Part shown: piece by piece, positions 25,817 through 35,478 of the stretch
How positions within the stretch are numbered: the first letter of the stretch is position 1
Layout: every line of letters starts with the position of its first letter
Source of the DNA: Hyphomicrobium sp.
Lineage (GTDB): Bacteria > Pseudomonadota > Alphaproteobacteria > Rhizobiales > Hyphomicrobiaceae
Reading direction: 5' to 3'
Length of the DNA: 64,000 bases
Assembly (NCBI GenBank): GCA_003987725.1
Contig: RXJH01000013.1
Location: 213,945 to 277,944, forward strand
Translations under genes and position numbers: made by a program
The notes under the pieces: generated by a model
Told to the model about the DNA's origin: nothing
The model's database searches: none
Seen by the model: only the letters and a program-made list of their open reading frames with translations

Positions 25817-27139
25817 ATGAGCGAAGGAATAAGCACGCTCGAACGCCACCTCGTCATCGGCGCAGGCCCCGTCGGCCTCGCGATGGCGGCAGCACTGAAG
25901 CGTCACGGTATTCCTTTCGACCTCGTCGACGCGGCCTCGGGCGTTGGCGGCAACTGGCTCCATGGCGTCTATCGCCATGCTCACATCGTTTCATCGAAGA
26001 AGGCGACGGAATATACCGATTACCCCATGCCGGACGACTATCCGGATTTTCCGTCTGCCGATCAAATGCTCGCCTATCTGACGGCATACGCAAAAGATCG
26101 CGGAATTCTGAGCTCCAGCGAGTTCAATAAAAGCGTCGCGTCCGCATCGACCGACGGTGCGGGCACCTGGATCGTGAAATTCGCCGACGGCGAGAAGCGC
26201 CAATACAAAGGCGTCGTCGTCTGCAACGGTCACCACTGGGACAAGCGCTATCCCGATTTCCGTGGCAAGTTCACGGGCGAAATTCTGCACTCCAAGGATT
26301 ATGTCGGCCACGAGCAGCTTGCCGACAAACGCGTGCTCGTGATCGGCGGCGGCAATTCCGGCGTCGATATGGCGTGCGATGCAGGCCGCTTCGGCAGCTC
26401 CTGCGATATCAGTCTAAGATCCGGCTATTGGTATTTGCCAAAGACATTCTTGGGACGTCCGCTGACGGATATTCCGATTTGGGGGTTGCCGATATTCCTT
26501 CAGCGCGCGATTTTGAAATCGATTGTCGCCGTCACCATCGGCGATTACCGGCGCTACGGCCTGCAATGGCCTGACCACAAGATTTTCGACCGGCACCCCG
26601 CATTCGGAACCGATCTTCTGAACGCCATCCGTCTCGGACGCGTCAATCCGCGGCCGGCGATCGATCACGTCGAAGGCAAGACCGTAACCTTCGCCGATGG
26701 AACAACCGGCGAGTACGATATCATCGTCGCGGCAACGGGCTTCAACACGTCGTTCCCATTCCTCCGCGAAGGCCTCGTGAAGGTCCACCGCGGCGTCGTG
26801 CAGGTTTATGGCGGAGCGTTCCCCGCAGGCATTCGCGGGCTTTATATCGTCGGATGGGCTCAGGCTCGCAACGGCTTCGGCCGTCTCATCACGCCGCTGT
26901 CCGATCTCTACGCGCGCATGATCACATTGCAGGACGAACTGACCCTTCCGCTCGGCACGCTGATGGAGAGTTCGTTCACGCAGCGGTTGCCGACGACGCA
27001 TCTGGTCGATCCGGAAAAATCACGTCGCGAAATTCGTCTCGCCCACTGGATCTTGCCGCTGCTGAAGTTGCGGGACCGCCGCCTGGCTCGCAAACAAAAG
27101 CTCAAATCCGACAAAAGCCGTCTTACGGCACGCGCGTAG
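25817..27139 (+). CDS. Flavin-containing monooxygenase-like oxidoreductase
   Basis: A 440-aa FAD/NAD(P)H enzyme. The first nucleotide fold is GAGPVGLAMAAALKRHG and the second is GGGNSGVDMACDAGR. The FMO fingerprint FxGxxxHxxxY/F appears as FRGKFTGEILHSKDY. ATGFN sits near the end of the FAD domain, as in Baeyer-Villiger and N-oxygenating relatives. Substrate unknown. It is a single gene; the 237 bp before it hold no recognised feature. Confidence 0.85.
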   Translation: MSEGISTLERHLVIGAGPVGLAMAAALKRHGIPFDLVDAASGVGGNWLHGVYRHAHIVSSKKATEYTDYPMPDDYPDFPSADQMLAYLTAYAKDRGILSSSEFNKSVASASTDGAGTWIVKFADGEKRQYKGVVVCNGHHWDKRYPDFRGKFTGEILHSKDYVGHEQLADKRVLVIGGGNSGVDMACDAGRFGSSCDISLRSGYWYLPKTFLGRPLTDIPIWGLPIFLQRAILKSIVAVTIGDYRRYGLQWPDHKIFDRHPAFGTDLLNAIRLGRVNPRPAIDHVEGKTVTFADGTTGEYDIIVAATGFNTSFPFLREGLVKVHRGVVQVYGGAFPAGIRGLYIVGWAQARNGFGRLITPLSDLYARMITLQDELTLPLGTLMESSFTQRLPTTHLVDPEKSRREIRLAHWILPLLKLRDRRLARKQKLKSDKSRLTARA

Positions 27140-27291
27140 AGATTTCGGAAATACTCCGTTAGTCCCAAATTAATTATGCATAGCAGTTTCCACGTTTTGG
27201 CAATCCAATTGCCCAAATGGAAACCAATATCCCCTTAAGGACGTTAGTGGCTCAAGGATGGCCTGACGGCCTTAATTACACGGGGTTTAAA

Positions 27292-27939
27292 ATGCAATCG
27301 CTCACGGTCAAATCCGCATTCGGCGGAGCCTTGCTCTCGCTCGCTGCAAGCAGCGGCGCCTGGGCTGCTGATCTCGGTCCCTATCAACCGTATACGCCGC
27401 CACCGCAGGAAGTGCGCTACGACGCACCCTCGATCTGGCAAGGCGCCTATGTAGGTATCAACGGCGGCTACGGATGGGCCAATTCGAATGTCACCAATTC
27501 CGAGGGTGGCTACGGTGGTGCTCAGGTCGGCTACAACTGGCAGCGCGGGCGCCTCGTGTTCGGTATCGAAGGCGACTTCCAGGGTGGCGACATCGGCGGC
27601 CGTACCACAACCGCGTTCGACGATACTGTCCGCTCCAACATCAACTGGTTCTCGACCGTGCGCGGTCGTGTCGGTATCGCGAGCGGGCCTTGGCTCCTCT
27701 ACGGCACGGGCGGCGTCGCGTTCGCTGACGTCGACACGCGCGTCCGCTTTTCCGACGGTGATAAATGGAAGAGCTCTGGTACCCAGACCGGCTACGCCGT
27801 CGGCGGCGGTTTGGAATGGGCCTTCGCTCAGAACTGGAGCGCCAAAGCCGAATATCTCTATGTCGGCTTGGGCGACGACGCACTTGGCGTGAATCAGGAC
27901 TTCCAGACCGTACGCCTCGGTCTCAACTACAAGTTCTGA
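27292..27939 (+). CDS. Outer-membrane beta-barrel protein (Omp25/opacity-like)
   Basis: A 215-aa surface protein. The start at 27292 follows GGGG and opens a signal peptide ending in AWA (GALLSLAASSGAWAA). After a short Pro-rich linker, an eight-strand barrel pattern follows. Typical pieces are WQGAYVGINGGYGWA, GAQVGYNWQRGRLVFGIEGDFQG, TVRGRVGIASGPWLLYGTGG and AEYLYVGLGD, with a C-terminal Phe (LGLNYKF) needed for Bam-dependent assembly. An in-frame ATG at 27217 would disrupt the signal peptide. Confidence 0.88.
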   Translation: MQSLTVKSAFGGALLSLAASSGAWAADLGPYQPYTPPPQEVRYDAPSIWQGAYVGINGGYGWANSNVTNSEGGYGGAQVGYNWQRGRLVFGIEGDFQGGDIGGRTTTAFDDTVRSNINWFSTVRGRVGIASGPWLLYGTGGVAFADVDTRVRFSDGDKWKSSGTQTGYAVGGGLEWAFAQNWSAKAEYLYVGLGDDALGVNQDFQTVRLGLNYKF

Positions 27940-27966
27940 ATTTGAACTGCAGCAGAGTCTCCCGCT

Positions 27967-28920
27967 CTAGCTTTCGCGACGGCCCATCAGTCGCGCAGCT
28001 TCGGCGAGGGGCTCTGCATCGTCTCCGAATATCGAAAGCGCATCGATGCCGGAGGCAATGGAGCGGTCGAGATAGCGACGCGCCTCCGCAATCCCAAGCA
28101 TACCGATCAACGTCGCTTTGCCTGCGGCCGCATCTTTGCCCGTTGCTTTGCCGACATCCGCGCTCGAGCCTTCGGCATCGAGTAGATCGTCGCTGATCTG
28201 GAACGCCGCGCCGAGGTGCTCGCCGTAGGTCTTCAGCGCCGCGCGCTGTTCGGCGCTAGCGCCGCCCACGATCGCTCCCATTTCGCAGGCCGCCGTAATC
28301 AACTTGCCGGTTTTCATCGCCTGCAATCGCATGATGTCCGAGATCGTCGGATCGGGGCGCGCGCCGAGCTTTCCGGCTTCGAGATCGAGAATCTGACCGC
28401 CGACCATCCCGATGGAGCCCGAGGCGATCGCAAGAACGTGCACGAGTTCCGCCTGGGCTTTCGGATTGCCACGGCCCTTCGCCCCGCTGATCAGTTCGAA
28501 CGCGAGCGCCTGCAGCGCGTCCCCGACCAGAATCGCCGTCCAGTCGTCGTAGGCCTTCCAGACGGTCGGACGGCCGCGCCTCAGTTCGTCGTTGTCCATC
28601 GCGGGAAGGTCATCGTGGACCAGCGAATAGCAGTGGATGCATTCGAGCGCGGCAGCTGCAGGAAGGGCAGCCTCTTCACCGGCGCCGAAAAGCGCGGCGC
28701 TGTGGAAAACGAGAAAGGGCCGGAAGCGCTTACCGCCGCCGAGAACCGCGTGACGAAGCGCCTCAGCCAGCCGAGGCGGCGTTCCCGCGACCTCCTGCTC
28801 GGCAAGAACGGCGGCTAGATAGGCTTCTACGACTGTTGCCGAGTTGCCAAGCTGGACAAGAAACGGTGACACTGCCTTATGCTCTCCCCAGGGATCATTC
28901 CGCGGCTTAAACAAGGCCAT
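27967..28920 (-). CDS. ispA: Polyprenyl (farnesyl/geranylgeranyl) diphosphate synthase
   Basis: Condenses IPP with allylic diphosphates to make farnesyl or geranylgeranyl diphosphate. The 317-aa protein has the first aspartate-rich motif in HDDLPAMDND (with the two-residue insertion typical of bacterial FPP synthases) and the second in QISDDLLDAEG. GGGKRFRPFL is the IPP-binding segment. Product chain length cannot be fixed by eye. It is divergent from mtgA, with only a short shared upstream region. Confidence 0.9.
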   Translation of the reverse strand: MALFKPRNDPWGEHKAVSPFLVQLGNSATVVEAYLAAVLAEQEVAGTPPRLAEALRHAVLGGGKRFRPFLVFHSAALFGAGEEAALPAAAALECIHCYSLVHDDLPAMDNDELRRGRPTVWKAYDDWTAILVGDALQALAFELISGAKGRGNPKAQAELVHVLAIASGSIGMVGGQILDLEAGKLGARPDPTISDIMRLQAMKTGKLITAACEMGAIVGGASAEQRAALKTYGEHLGAAFQISDDLLDAEGSSADVGKATGKDAAAGKATLIGMLGIAEARRYLDRSIASGIDALSIFGDDAEPLAEAARLMGRRES

Positions 28921-28973
28921 GGTTTGGCGCTATGCCGGACCCGGTATCACACTGTCATCGATTGAATCAAAGC

Positions 28974-30365
28974 ATGGATCGGCCGGACGGAACATCGGGC
29001 TCAACTGCCGCGCCCCTGACGCCACCTGGCGACAGCGACAAGGTGCGCATGCCGCCCCGTCCGATTGCCGCGGCGGAATTCGGCGCGGCGATAGCCCGTT
29101 CGCTCGCCGTCGCACATGCCTCGAACTCGCCCGGCGTTGCCGCGACAGGCGAATACAACGCGATGCCAAGGACGATATTGCCGGATCACCGGCGAGACGA
29201 CTGGCAGCCACCGTTGCCCCTTCCTCCGCGCGCCTTTTACGAGAGGCGCCAGCCAGCCGAACGAGCCTTCGAAACGGCGCCGTTGTTTGAGCCGCTTTTC
29301 TCAGACCGGGCGCCAGCACCCATCGAACAGGCGGCGCTGGGCGGAGACGTCTTTTCGGAAATTGACGCCGAAGTTTCATCGCGCTCGAACCCGGCCGTGG
29401 AAACGGAAACGATCAATCCGCCCGCTAAATCCCATACCGTTCCGGTTGCCGAGCACGCCATCGCACTGCCCGAAGCCACGGACCCGGCGAAAGAGTTTCT
29501 CGGCCAAACCGTGCCTCAGCGCATGATGGAGCCGCGTTTGTGGGCTCCGCCTCCGCCGCCGGCATTCGACGGTCTAACCGTCGATCCTTCGATGCGGCCA
29601 GACCTAATGCGGCCCGCCCTCGCGCAGCCCGAGAAGAAATCGGAAGCACCGCAGGTCGCCGCAGCTCGTGGCTCGTTCTTCAAGCGAACAGTCAAGCTTT
29701 TGGCGGGGATTGCGGTTGGATGGCTCGCCCTCGTCCTGCTGCTGATCGTCGTCTACCGCTTCGTCAATCCGCCGGCTTCGGCATTGATGATCCAGCAATG
29801 GATCACCGGCCAACCGATTTTCCAAAAGTGGGTGGCGATAGAGGACATGTCGCCGAATATCGTCCGCGCGGTCCTGCTGAGCGAAGACGGTCGCTTCTGT
29901 GAGCATTCCGGCATCGACTTCGAGGCCTTGGAGGAGGCCGTTGAAAGGGCTGGCAGTGGATCGCTACGCGGCGGCGCCAGCACCATCTCGATGCAGGTCG
30001 TCAAGAACATGTTCCTCTGGCCGTCGAAGAGCTATCTGCGCAAAGCGATCGAGCTACCACTGACCTCCGTGATGGAACTCGTCTGGCCAAAGCATCGCAT
30101 CATGGAGGTTTACCTGAACATCGCCGAATGGGGCCCCGGAATATTCGGGGTCGGTGCGGCGTCTGAAGTCTATTTCCGGAAGTCGGCCAGAAACCTGTCC
30201 GAGCGGGACGCGGCCCGGCTCGCTGTCGCCCTGCCTAACCCATTGGTGCGCAACGCAGGAAAGCCCGGTCCCGGGCTTCTGCGGCTCGCCAACGCCATCC
30301 AGGTCCGCATGCGGCTGGCGCCCTCCGGCCAGCTGGCCTGCGTCCTGCCGAAGCGGCGACTTTAA
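28974..30365 (+). CDS. mtgA: Monofunctional biosynthetic peptidoglycan transglycosylase with long N-terminal extension
   Basis: Polymerises lipid II glycan strands at the inner membrane. The GT51 domain lies in the C-terminal 200 residues. The catalytic motif is LLSEDGRFCEHSG (Glu304-Asp305), followed by GGASTISMQVVKN, the RKAIELPLT segment and VYLNIAEWGPGIFG. A single membrane anchor sits at about residues 240-263. The roughly 235 residues before it are Pro/Ala/Glu-rich and probably disordered; ordinary MtgA proteins are about half as long. The ATG at 28974 leaves room for a promoter opposite ispA; 28932 is an alternative. Confidence 0.88.
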   Translation: MDRPDGTSGSTAAPLTPPGDSDKVRMPPRPIAAAEFGAAIARSLAVAHASNSPGVAATGEYNAMPRTILPDHRRDDWQPPLPLPPRAFYERRQPAERAFETAPLFEPLFSDRAPAPIEQAALGGDVFSEIDAEVSSRSNPAVETETINPPAKSHTVPVAEHAIALPEATDPAKEFLGQTVPQRMMEPRLWAPPPPPAFDGLTVDPSMRPDLMRPALAQPEKKSEAPQVAAARGSFFKRTVKLLAGIAVGWLALVLLLIVVYRFVNPPASALMIQQWITGQPIFQKWVAIEDMSPNIVRAVLLSEDGRFCEHSGIDFEALEEAVERAGSGSLRGGASTISMQVVKNMFLWPSKSYLRKAIELPLTSVMELVWPKHRIMEVYLNIAEWGPGIFGVGAASEVYFRKSARNLSERDAARLAVALPNPLVRNAGKPGPGLLRLANAIQVRMRLAPSGQLACVLPKRRL

Positions 30366-30540
30366 AGGTTTGGCGGGGGGACTGGCATTTCTTCCACAAC
30401 TTGCGTATAAGCGCCGCCCAAGGTACCGAGCGCCCGGAAACGGCGCCGCCGGTTTATCCAGCGATTTGAGATAGGCTTTCCCGCCGCTCGTTCGGCGGCC
30501 CGACCGCTTTGGCGGCGGTTGTCACATTTGGAGCAAGACG

Positions 30541-30726
30541 ATGGCAGTTCCGCGCAAAAAGACGTCCCCCATGAAGCGGGGCCAGCGTCGTTCTCACGAT
30601 GCCCTCACGGCGAACGCCTACGTCGAGGACAAGGACAGCGGCGAGCGTCGCCGTCCCCACCACATCGATCTGAAGTCGGGCAAGTACCGTGGCCGGCAGA
30701 TCCTGCCGCCCGCAGTCGAAGAATAA
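30541..30726 (+). CDS. rpmF: 50S ribosomal protein L32
   Basis: A 61-aa ribosomal protein. The N-terminus [18 protein letters not shown] and the basic body ending [10 protein letters not shown] are characteristic of L32. It is the alphaproteobacterial type without the four zinc-binding cysteines. A GGAG site lies seven to ten bases before the ATG. Confidence 0.95.
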   Translation: MAVPRKKTSPMKRGQRRSHDALTANAYVEDKDSGERRRPHHIDLKSGKYRGRQILPPAVEE

Positions 30727-30882
30727 GACGACCTCTCTGCTCCGGATGAATTTTCGGGCGCCGTTGCCAACGCAGCGGCGCCTATCGCCTTTTGCCGGCC
30801 ACCGTTGCTTGGCAAAAGCTGTTGACCGTGCCAAAAAGCGCGGGCTCGCCCCAGGGGTGATTAAATATTCAGGAGAGCTTTC

Positions 30883-31287
30883 ATGTCCGTTAGAGCCATT
30901 CCGCTCTTGGTCCTCGCATTCATCCTCTACAATGCGATCGTCCTGACGATCGGGCCGGAGGCTCTGCACAACGAGATCTTCAGGGTCCACCTTTTGAGCG
31001 GCGGCGATTGGTCGTTCACCTGGGGTGATTTTATTTTGCTCGTCACCCTGATCCTGCTCTTCATCGAGATCGTTAAATCGACGTTCACCACGACGTCGAC
31101 CCTGATCGATCACGCGCTTTCGATGGTCGTCTTCACGGCGGTCGGAGCTGAGTTCCTGATGGTGCCGCAGGCCGCGACATCGGTCTTCTTCTTGATCTTG
31201 ATCGCAGCGCTCATCGACGTGATTGGCGGCTACACGATCGGCATCCGTGTCGCCCGCCGCGATCTCAACATCGGCGCCGACCAATAA
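30883..31287 (+). CDS. Small integral membrane protein (134 aa), unknown function
   Basis: Four predicted helices: IPLLVLAFILYNAIVL, FILLVTLILLFIEIV, ALSMVVFTAVGAEFLMV and SVFFLILIAALIDVIGG. Between helices 1 and 2 is a polar stretch ending in SFTWGD. AGGAGAG precedes the ATG closely. The pattern is shared by a conserved but uncharacterised alphaproteobacterial family; no enzyme motif is visible. A hairpin at 31309-31339 follows. Confidence 0.75.
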   Translation: MSVRAIPLLVLAFILYNAIVLTIGPEALHNEIFRVHLLSGGDWSFTWGDFILLVTLILLFIEIVKSTFTTTSTLIDHALSMVVFTAVGAEFLMVPQAATSVFFLILIAALIDVIGGYTIGIRVARRDLNIGADQ

Positions 31288-31308
31288 GGTTAGCGCCGTT
31301 CAATATTG

Positions 31309-31339
31309 CGGGCCCCGGAATTTCATCCTCCGGAGCCCG
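31309..31339 (+). terminator. Hairpin downstream of the small membrane protein gene
   Basis: Arms CGGGCCCCGG and CCGGAGCCCG pair with one mismatch across an 11-nt loop. There is only a weak T-rich stretch after it, so termination is probable rather than certain. Confidence 0.4.
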
Positions 31340-31446
31340 TAAATGTGCGATTTTGGCGCTTGTGAAGCCAGCCGAATTGGTTTTCCCTTCAACTCGAGCA
31401 CCCTCGACTTCCCGATATTCGAAGGGTAGCGGCGAGAGAGCAGAGG

Positions 31447-33225
31447 GTGGCCGTGATTTCGGGACGTGACGCTGACCGTGGATCTGAAGGCGCGCTGCCC
31501 GAGGACGAACCGCAATCCGCATCTTCAGAAAAAAACGATCCCCTCACGGATTCTGAGGGGCTCGACCTCGTTGGCATTCTCTCGGCCGTGGAGGAAACCG
31601 CCTACGCGTGGGACCTTCGAACCGGCCGGATGGACTGGGAAAGCAATGCCCTCGAAATTCTCGGCGTCGGCGATCTAGGCACGATCTCGACGGGCGCTGC
31701 CTACCACGAGCTGATCGCACCTGAGCATTTGAACATCCGCCTCCAAGCCTTTTCGCGCAGCGTTGGAGCCGACAATCTGCGGGGCGTTCCCTATCGCATT
31801 CAATATCGGCTGCGCCCCGGTGGCCTGCGGAGCGGCAGGGAAGTGCGTCTCGAAGACCAGGGTCGATGGTGGCCAGGACCCGATGGGCATCCGCAGCTCG
31901 CGCGCGGAGTCGTCCGCATCGTCGACGACCAGTACCTAGAACAGCAGAGCCTTCTCGCGCGCAACGACATCGACGAGCTGACGGGTCAGCTCAATCGCAT
32001 CCGCTTGACGCAAGCCCTCGGCACCGTGCTCGCGCGCACCGAACGCGATCGCCGTTCCTGTGCGTTTCTCATGATCTCGGTGAACAACCTGGCAGTCATC
32101 AACGAGACGTTCGGCCTCGATGTCGGCGACGAGGTCATCGCCGAAGTCGGACGCCGCATTCGAGCCAAGCTGCGTGGCGGCGATGTCATCGGACGCTACT
32201 CCGCGAATAAATTCGGTCTCATCCTGATGAACTGCGGTGCCAACGCCGTGCACAGCGCAGCCGATCGATTCATCGACGCGGTCCGCGATGCGACCATCAA
32301 GACTTCGGCTGCGCAGCTGTCGGCGACCATTTCCCTCGGCGGCGTCATCATCCCTGACCAAGCCAATTCCGTTCAGGACACGGTGAACTTTGCGCTCCGG
32401 ACGCTGGACGTCGCCAAGTCGAAGCGCTTCGATTGCTTTGTGCTCTATGAGCCTTCACCGGCGGGAGAGGGAGCGCGCCTTCGCAACAAAACGATTGCAG
32501 AAGGCGTCGTCAGCGCCATCGACGAGAATCGCATGCGTCTCGTGCTGCAGCCGATGGTTTCGACGAGCAGCGGCAAGGCTGAGATCCACGAGGCTTTGCT
32601 GCGGATGCAGCGTCATGACGGCAGCCTCGTCTCCGCCGGCGAGTTCGTGCCGATCGCCGAACAGCTTGGCCTTTCGCGCCTCATCGATCGCAGGACTCTC
32701 GAACTGACCGTCGAGCTTTTGAAGAAGCACCGCGAGCTGGTTCTGTCCGTCAACGTATCGGGCCTGACCTGTACCGACAGGGATTGGCTGAAGACGCTGC
32801 GCCGTCTGACCGCGGGCGATCCCGACGTTCTCCGAAGAATGATTGTGGAGATCACGGAAACAGTTGCGCTTCAGGAACTCGATCAGTCCGTCGCTTTCGT
32901 CGATACCCTGAAGGAGCTCGGCTGCCGCGTCGCAATCGACGATTTCGGTGCGGGCTACACGTCCTTCAAAAATCTGAAGCTGCTCAAGGTCGACATGGTG
33001 AAGATCGACGGCGCCTTCGTGAAGAACATCGCCGATGACGCCAGCGACCAGATTTTCGTAAAGACGATGATCGAACTCGCGAAATCGTTGGGCGTGGAAA
33101 CGGTCGCCGAATGGGTCGGCGACGAACGCGCCGCGAAATACCTGATCGATGCAGGCGTAACGTACATGCAGGGCTATTACTACGGAATGCCCTTCGACAG
33201 CTCCGACTACGTCAAAGCTGCCTGA
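31447..33225 (+). CDS. c-di-GMP phosphodiesterase-like protein (PAS-like, degenerate GGDEF, EAL)
   Basis: A 592-aa signalling protein. A PAS-like sensor (about 45-165) is followed by a GGDEF domain (about 175-330) and an EAL domain (about 350-590). The GGDEF signature is degenerate, reading RYSANKF (residues 250-256), so cyclase activity is not expected. The EAL half looks intact: EALLR (382-386), the EITET segment, the DDFGAGYTSF loop (from 498), VKIDGAF, and AEWV. Net phosphodiesterase activity is likely, perhaps tuned by GTP binding at the dead GGDEF. It starts at GTG with a purine-rich upstream stretch. No transmembrane segment is seen. Confidence 0.88.
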   Translation: MAVISGRDADRGSEGALPEDEPQSASSEKNDPLTDSEGLDLVGILSAVEETAYAWDLRTGRMDWESNALEILGVGDLGTISTGAAYHELIAPEHLNIRLQAFSRSVGADNLRGVPYRIQYRLRPGGLRSGREVRLEDQGRWWPGPDGHPQLARGVVRIVDDQYLEQQSLLARNDIDELTGQLNRIRLTQALGTVLARTERDRRSCAFLMISVNNLAVINETFGLDVGDEVIAEVGRRIRAKLRGGDVIGRYSANKFGLILMNCGANAVHSAADRFIDAVRDATIKTSAAQLSATISLGGVIIPDQANSVQDTVNFALRTLDVAKSKRFDCFVLYEPSPAGEGARLRNKTIAEGVVSAIDENRMRLVLQPMVSTSSGKAEIHEALLRMQRHDGSLVSAGEFVPIAEQLGLSRLIDRRTLELTVELLKKHRELVLSVNVSGLTCTDRDWLKTLRRLTAGDPDVLRRMIVEITETVALQELDQSVAFVDTLKELGCRVAIDDFGAGYTSFKNLKLLKVDMVKIDGAFVKNIADDASDQIFVKTMIELAKSLGVETVAEWVGDERAAKYLIDAGVTYMQGYYYGMPFDSSDYVKAA

Positions 33226-33265
33226 CACGCCGAGTTGCGCTTAGAGGTCTGGCGCAGAGGCTGGC

Positions 33266-33910
33266 TTAGGGCCGCGACTGCGAGAGCTTTTCGATTTTCT
33301 GCTGCATGGCTGAGAGCTGCGACTTGAGCTCGCTCAGCTCGTCGCGATCGCCCGTCGACTCGCCGCTCGTAGCAGCCGCTCCCGGAGCTTGGCCTTCGCC
33401 GGGCTTGCCGCCCTTGCCAGGCGTTCCGAACGACGCCCACATCGACATCGCCTGTTCGAACATGGCCATGTTCTGCCGGGCTTGCTGTTGATAGAAATCG
33501 AACGCCGCCGCTGGATTTGAGAACGCCGACGCGAACTGCTCGCGAAAACGGCTCTGCTCTTTCGCCAGATGCTCGAGACTGAATTGCAGATAGCTCGGCA
33601 CCATGCGGGCGATGCTATCGTCGTAGAAGCGAATGAGCTGGCGAAGGAAAGGAATGGGCAACAGCGCTTGCCCGCCTTCGCGGCTTTCCTGCTCAACGAT
33701 GATCTGCGTCAGAACTGCGTGCGTCAGATCATCACCGTTCTTCGCGTCGTAAACCACGAAGTCGCGATCGCCGCGAACCATTTTCGCTAGATCTTCCAGC
33801 GTTACGTACGTACTGGTCTCGGTATTATAAAGCCGCCGGTTGGCGTACTTCTTAATAACGACGGCCTCGCGCTTCGGGGCCTGTGTCTGCGGATCTGGAT
33901 TGGTCAACAT
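33266..33910 (-). CDS. phaR: Polyhydroxyalkanoate synthesis repressor
   Basis: Controls PHA granule genes by sensing nascent polymer. The 214-aa protein has the PHB/PHA accumulation-regulator DNA-binding domain at the N-terminus (VVIKKYANRRLYNTETSTYVTLEDLA; VYDAKNGDDLTHAVLTQII). Two copies of the PHB-binding repeat follow, and the C-terminus is predicted to be coiled. It is divergent from phaA-phaB, its expected targets. A candidate binding site lies at 33953-33968. Confidence 0.93.
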   Translation of the reverse strand: MLTNPDPQTQAPKREAVVIKKYANRRLYNTETSTYVTLEDLAKMVRGDRDFVVYDAKNGDDLTHAVLTQIIVEQESREGGQALLPIPFLRQLIRFYDDSIARMVPSYLQFSLEHLAKEQSRFREQFASAFSNPAAAFDFYQQQARQNMAMFEQAMSMWASFGTPGKGGKPGEGQAPGAAATSGESTGDRDELSELKSQLSAMQQKIEKLSQSRP

Positions 33911-33952
33911 TGGCGTTCGCGATCTCTACTAACAACGGCGTACCGGCAGGTT

Positions 33953-33968
33953 GCTGCACTGCGGCAGC
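33953..33968. promoter_or_regulatory. Candidate PhaR-type operator
   Basis: GCTGC and GCAGC form a 5-bp inverted repeat around ACTGCG, giving a TGC-rich sequence like those bound by PhaR in related alphaproteobacteria. It is 43 bp upstream of the phaR start, as expected for autoregulation. The match is short. Confidence 0.35.
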
Positions 33969-34193
33969 GTACCACACCCATACCCATCACCGCCAGACGT
34001 TTCTGTCACTCTTTTGGGCGGGGCCGAACCAATGCCGTCGGGCAGTATAGGCAAGAGGTCGCAATTGCTGAAAATAACCACGCGCTGCAATGTAACTTTG
34101 ACTGCTGAATGAGGCCGTAATAACTGGCGCGCCGGCAGCGTGTTCGATAAATCTTAAGCAAAAGACAGACTTGTGCCCAGGGAGGGGCCGACA

Positions 34194-35384
34194 ATGAGCC
34201 AGGACGCTTCGACAATCGTTATTGCGAGTGCGGCACGCACGCCGGTCGGTTCCTTCAACGGCGCTTTGGCGTCGTTGCCGGCTTCGAAGCTCGGCGAAAT
34301 CGCGATCAAGGCAGCGCTTCAGCGCGCCAACGTACCGGCGGGCGATGTCTCCGAAGTTATTCTCGGTCAGGTTCTGACCGCAGCTCAAGGCCAGGGCCCG
34401 GCACGTCAGGCATCGGTCGGCGCCGGAATTCCGGTGGACTCACCCGCTTGGAGCGTCAACCAGATCTGTGGTTCCGGTCTCCGCGCAGTTGCTCTCGGAA
34501 TGCAGCAAATCCAGACGGGCTCTGCATCGATCGTCGTCGCCGGTGGCCAGGAAAGCATGAGCCAGTCGACACACGCGGCACACATGCGCGACGGCACGAA
34601 GATGGGCGACATCAAATTCATCGATACGATGGTGAAGGATGGCCTCTGGGACGCCTTCAATAATTATCACATGGGCACGACCGCCGAGAACGTCGCCCGC
34701 CAGTGGCAGATCACGCGCGAAGAGCAGGACAAGTTCGCCGTCGCTTCGCAGAACAAGGCCGAAGCGGCGCGCAAGGCCGGAAAGTTCAAGGACGAAATCA
34801 CGCCTGTCACGATCAAGGGCAAGAAGGGCGACACCGTCGTCGAGCAGGACGAATACATCAAGGACGGCGTCACCTATGACGGCATCGCCAAGCTGCGCCC
34901 GGCCTTCGATCCGAAGGAAGGCACCGTCACGGCCGCCAACGCCTCCGGCATCAACGATGGTGCGGCCGTCGTCGTGCTGATGACTGCGGAAGAAGCCAAG
35001 AAGCGTGGCATCACTCCGCTTGCCCGCATCGTTTCGTGGGCAACCACGGGCGTCGATCCCTCGATCATGGGCACGGGTCCGATCTCCGCGTCGAAGAAGG
35101 CGCTCGAGAAGGCCGGATGGACGATCCACGACCTTGATTTGATCGAAGCCAACGAGGCGTTCGCAGCTCAGGCGCTCGCAGTGAACAAGGGCCTCGGCTG
35201 GGATGCCGACAAGGTCAACGTCAACGGCGGTGCGATCGCGATTGGTCATCCGATCGGCGCATCGGGCGCGCGCATCTTGAATACGCTCGTTTATGAAATG
35301 CAGCGCCGCGATGCCAAGAAGGGCCTCGCAACGCTGTGCATCGGCGGCGGTATGGGCGTCGCCATGTGCATCGCGCGGGACTAA
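34194..35384 (+). CDS. phaA: Acetyl-CoA acetyltransferase (beta-ketothiolase)
   Basis: Condenses two acetyl-CoA to acetoacetyl-CoA, the first step of PHB synthesis. The 396-aa protein has the acyl-binding cysteine in [10 protein letters not shown] (Cys92), the [10 protein letters not shown] segment, the [10 protein letters not shown] histidine motif and [11 protein letters not shown] near the end with the second catalytic cysteine. A GGGAGGGG stretch precedes the ATG at 34194; the in-frame ATG at 34173 lies upstream of it. It is followed by phaB 94 bp later. The polymerase phaC is not in the window. Confidence 0.94.
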   Translation: MSQDASTIVIASAARTPVGSFNGALASLPASKLGEIAIKAALQRANVPAGDVSEVILGQVLTAAQGQGPARQASVGAGIPVDSPAWSVNQICGSGLRAVALGMQQIQTGSASIVVAGGQESMSQSTHAAHMRDGTKMGDIKFIDTMVKDGLWDAFNNYHMGTTAENVARQWQITREEQDKFAVASQNKAEAARKAGKFKDEITPVTIKGKKGDTVVEQDEYIKDGVTYDGIAKLRPAFDPKEGTVTAANASGINDGAAVVVLMTAEEAKKRGITPLARIVSWATTGVDPSIMGTGPISASKKALEKAGWTIHDLDLIEANEAFAAQALAVNKGLGWDADKVNVNGGAIAIGHPIGASGARILNTLVYEMQRRDAKKGLATLCIGGGMGVAMCIARD

Positions 35385-35478
35385 TCCTCGTCAATTCTTA
35401 AGCGCAGCCGTTCCGACGAGCGGCTGCGCCTTCCCACCCACTCACAAGCAGAAACAAAAAAATTCAGGAGATAATACT

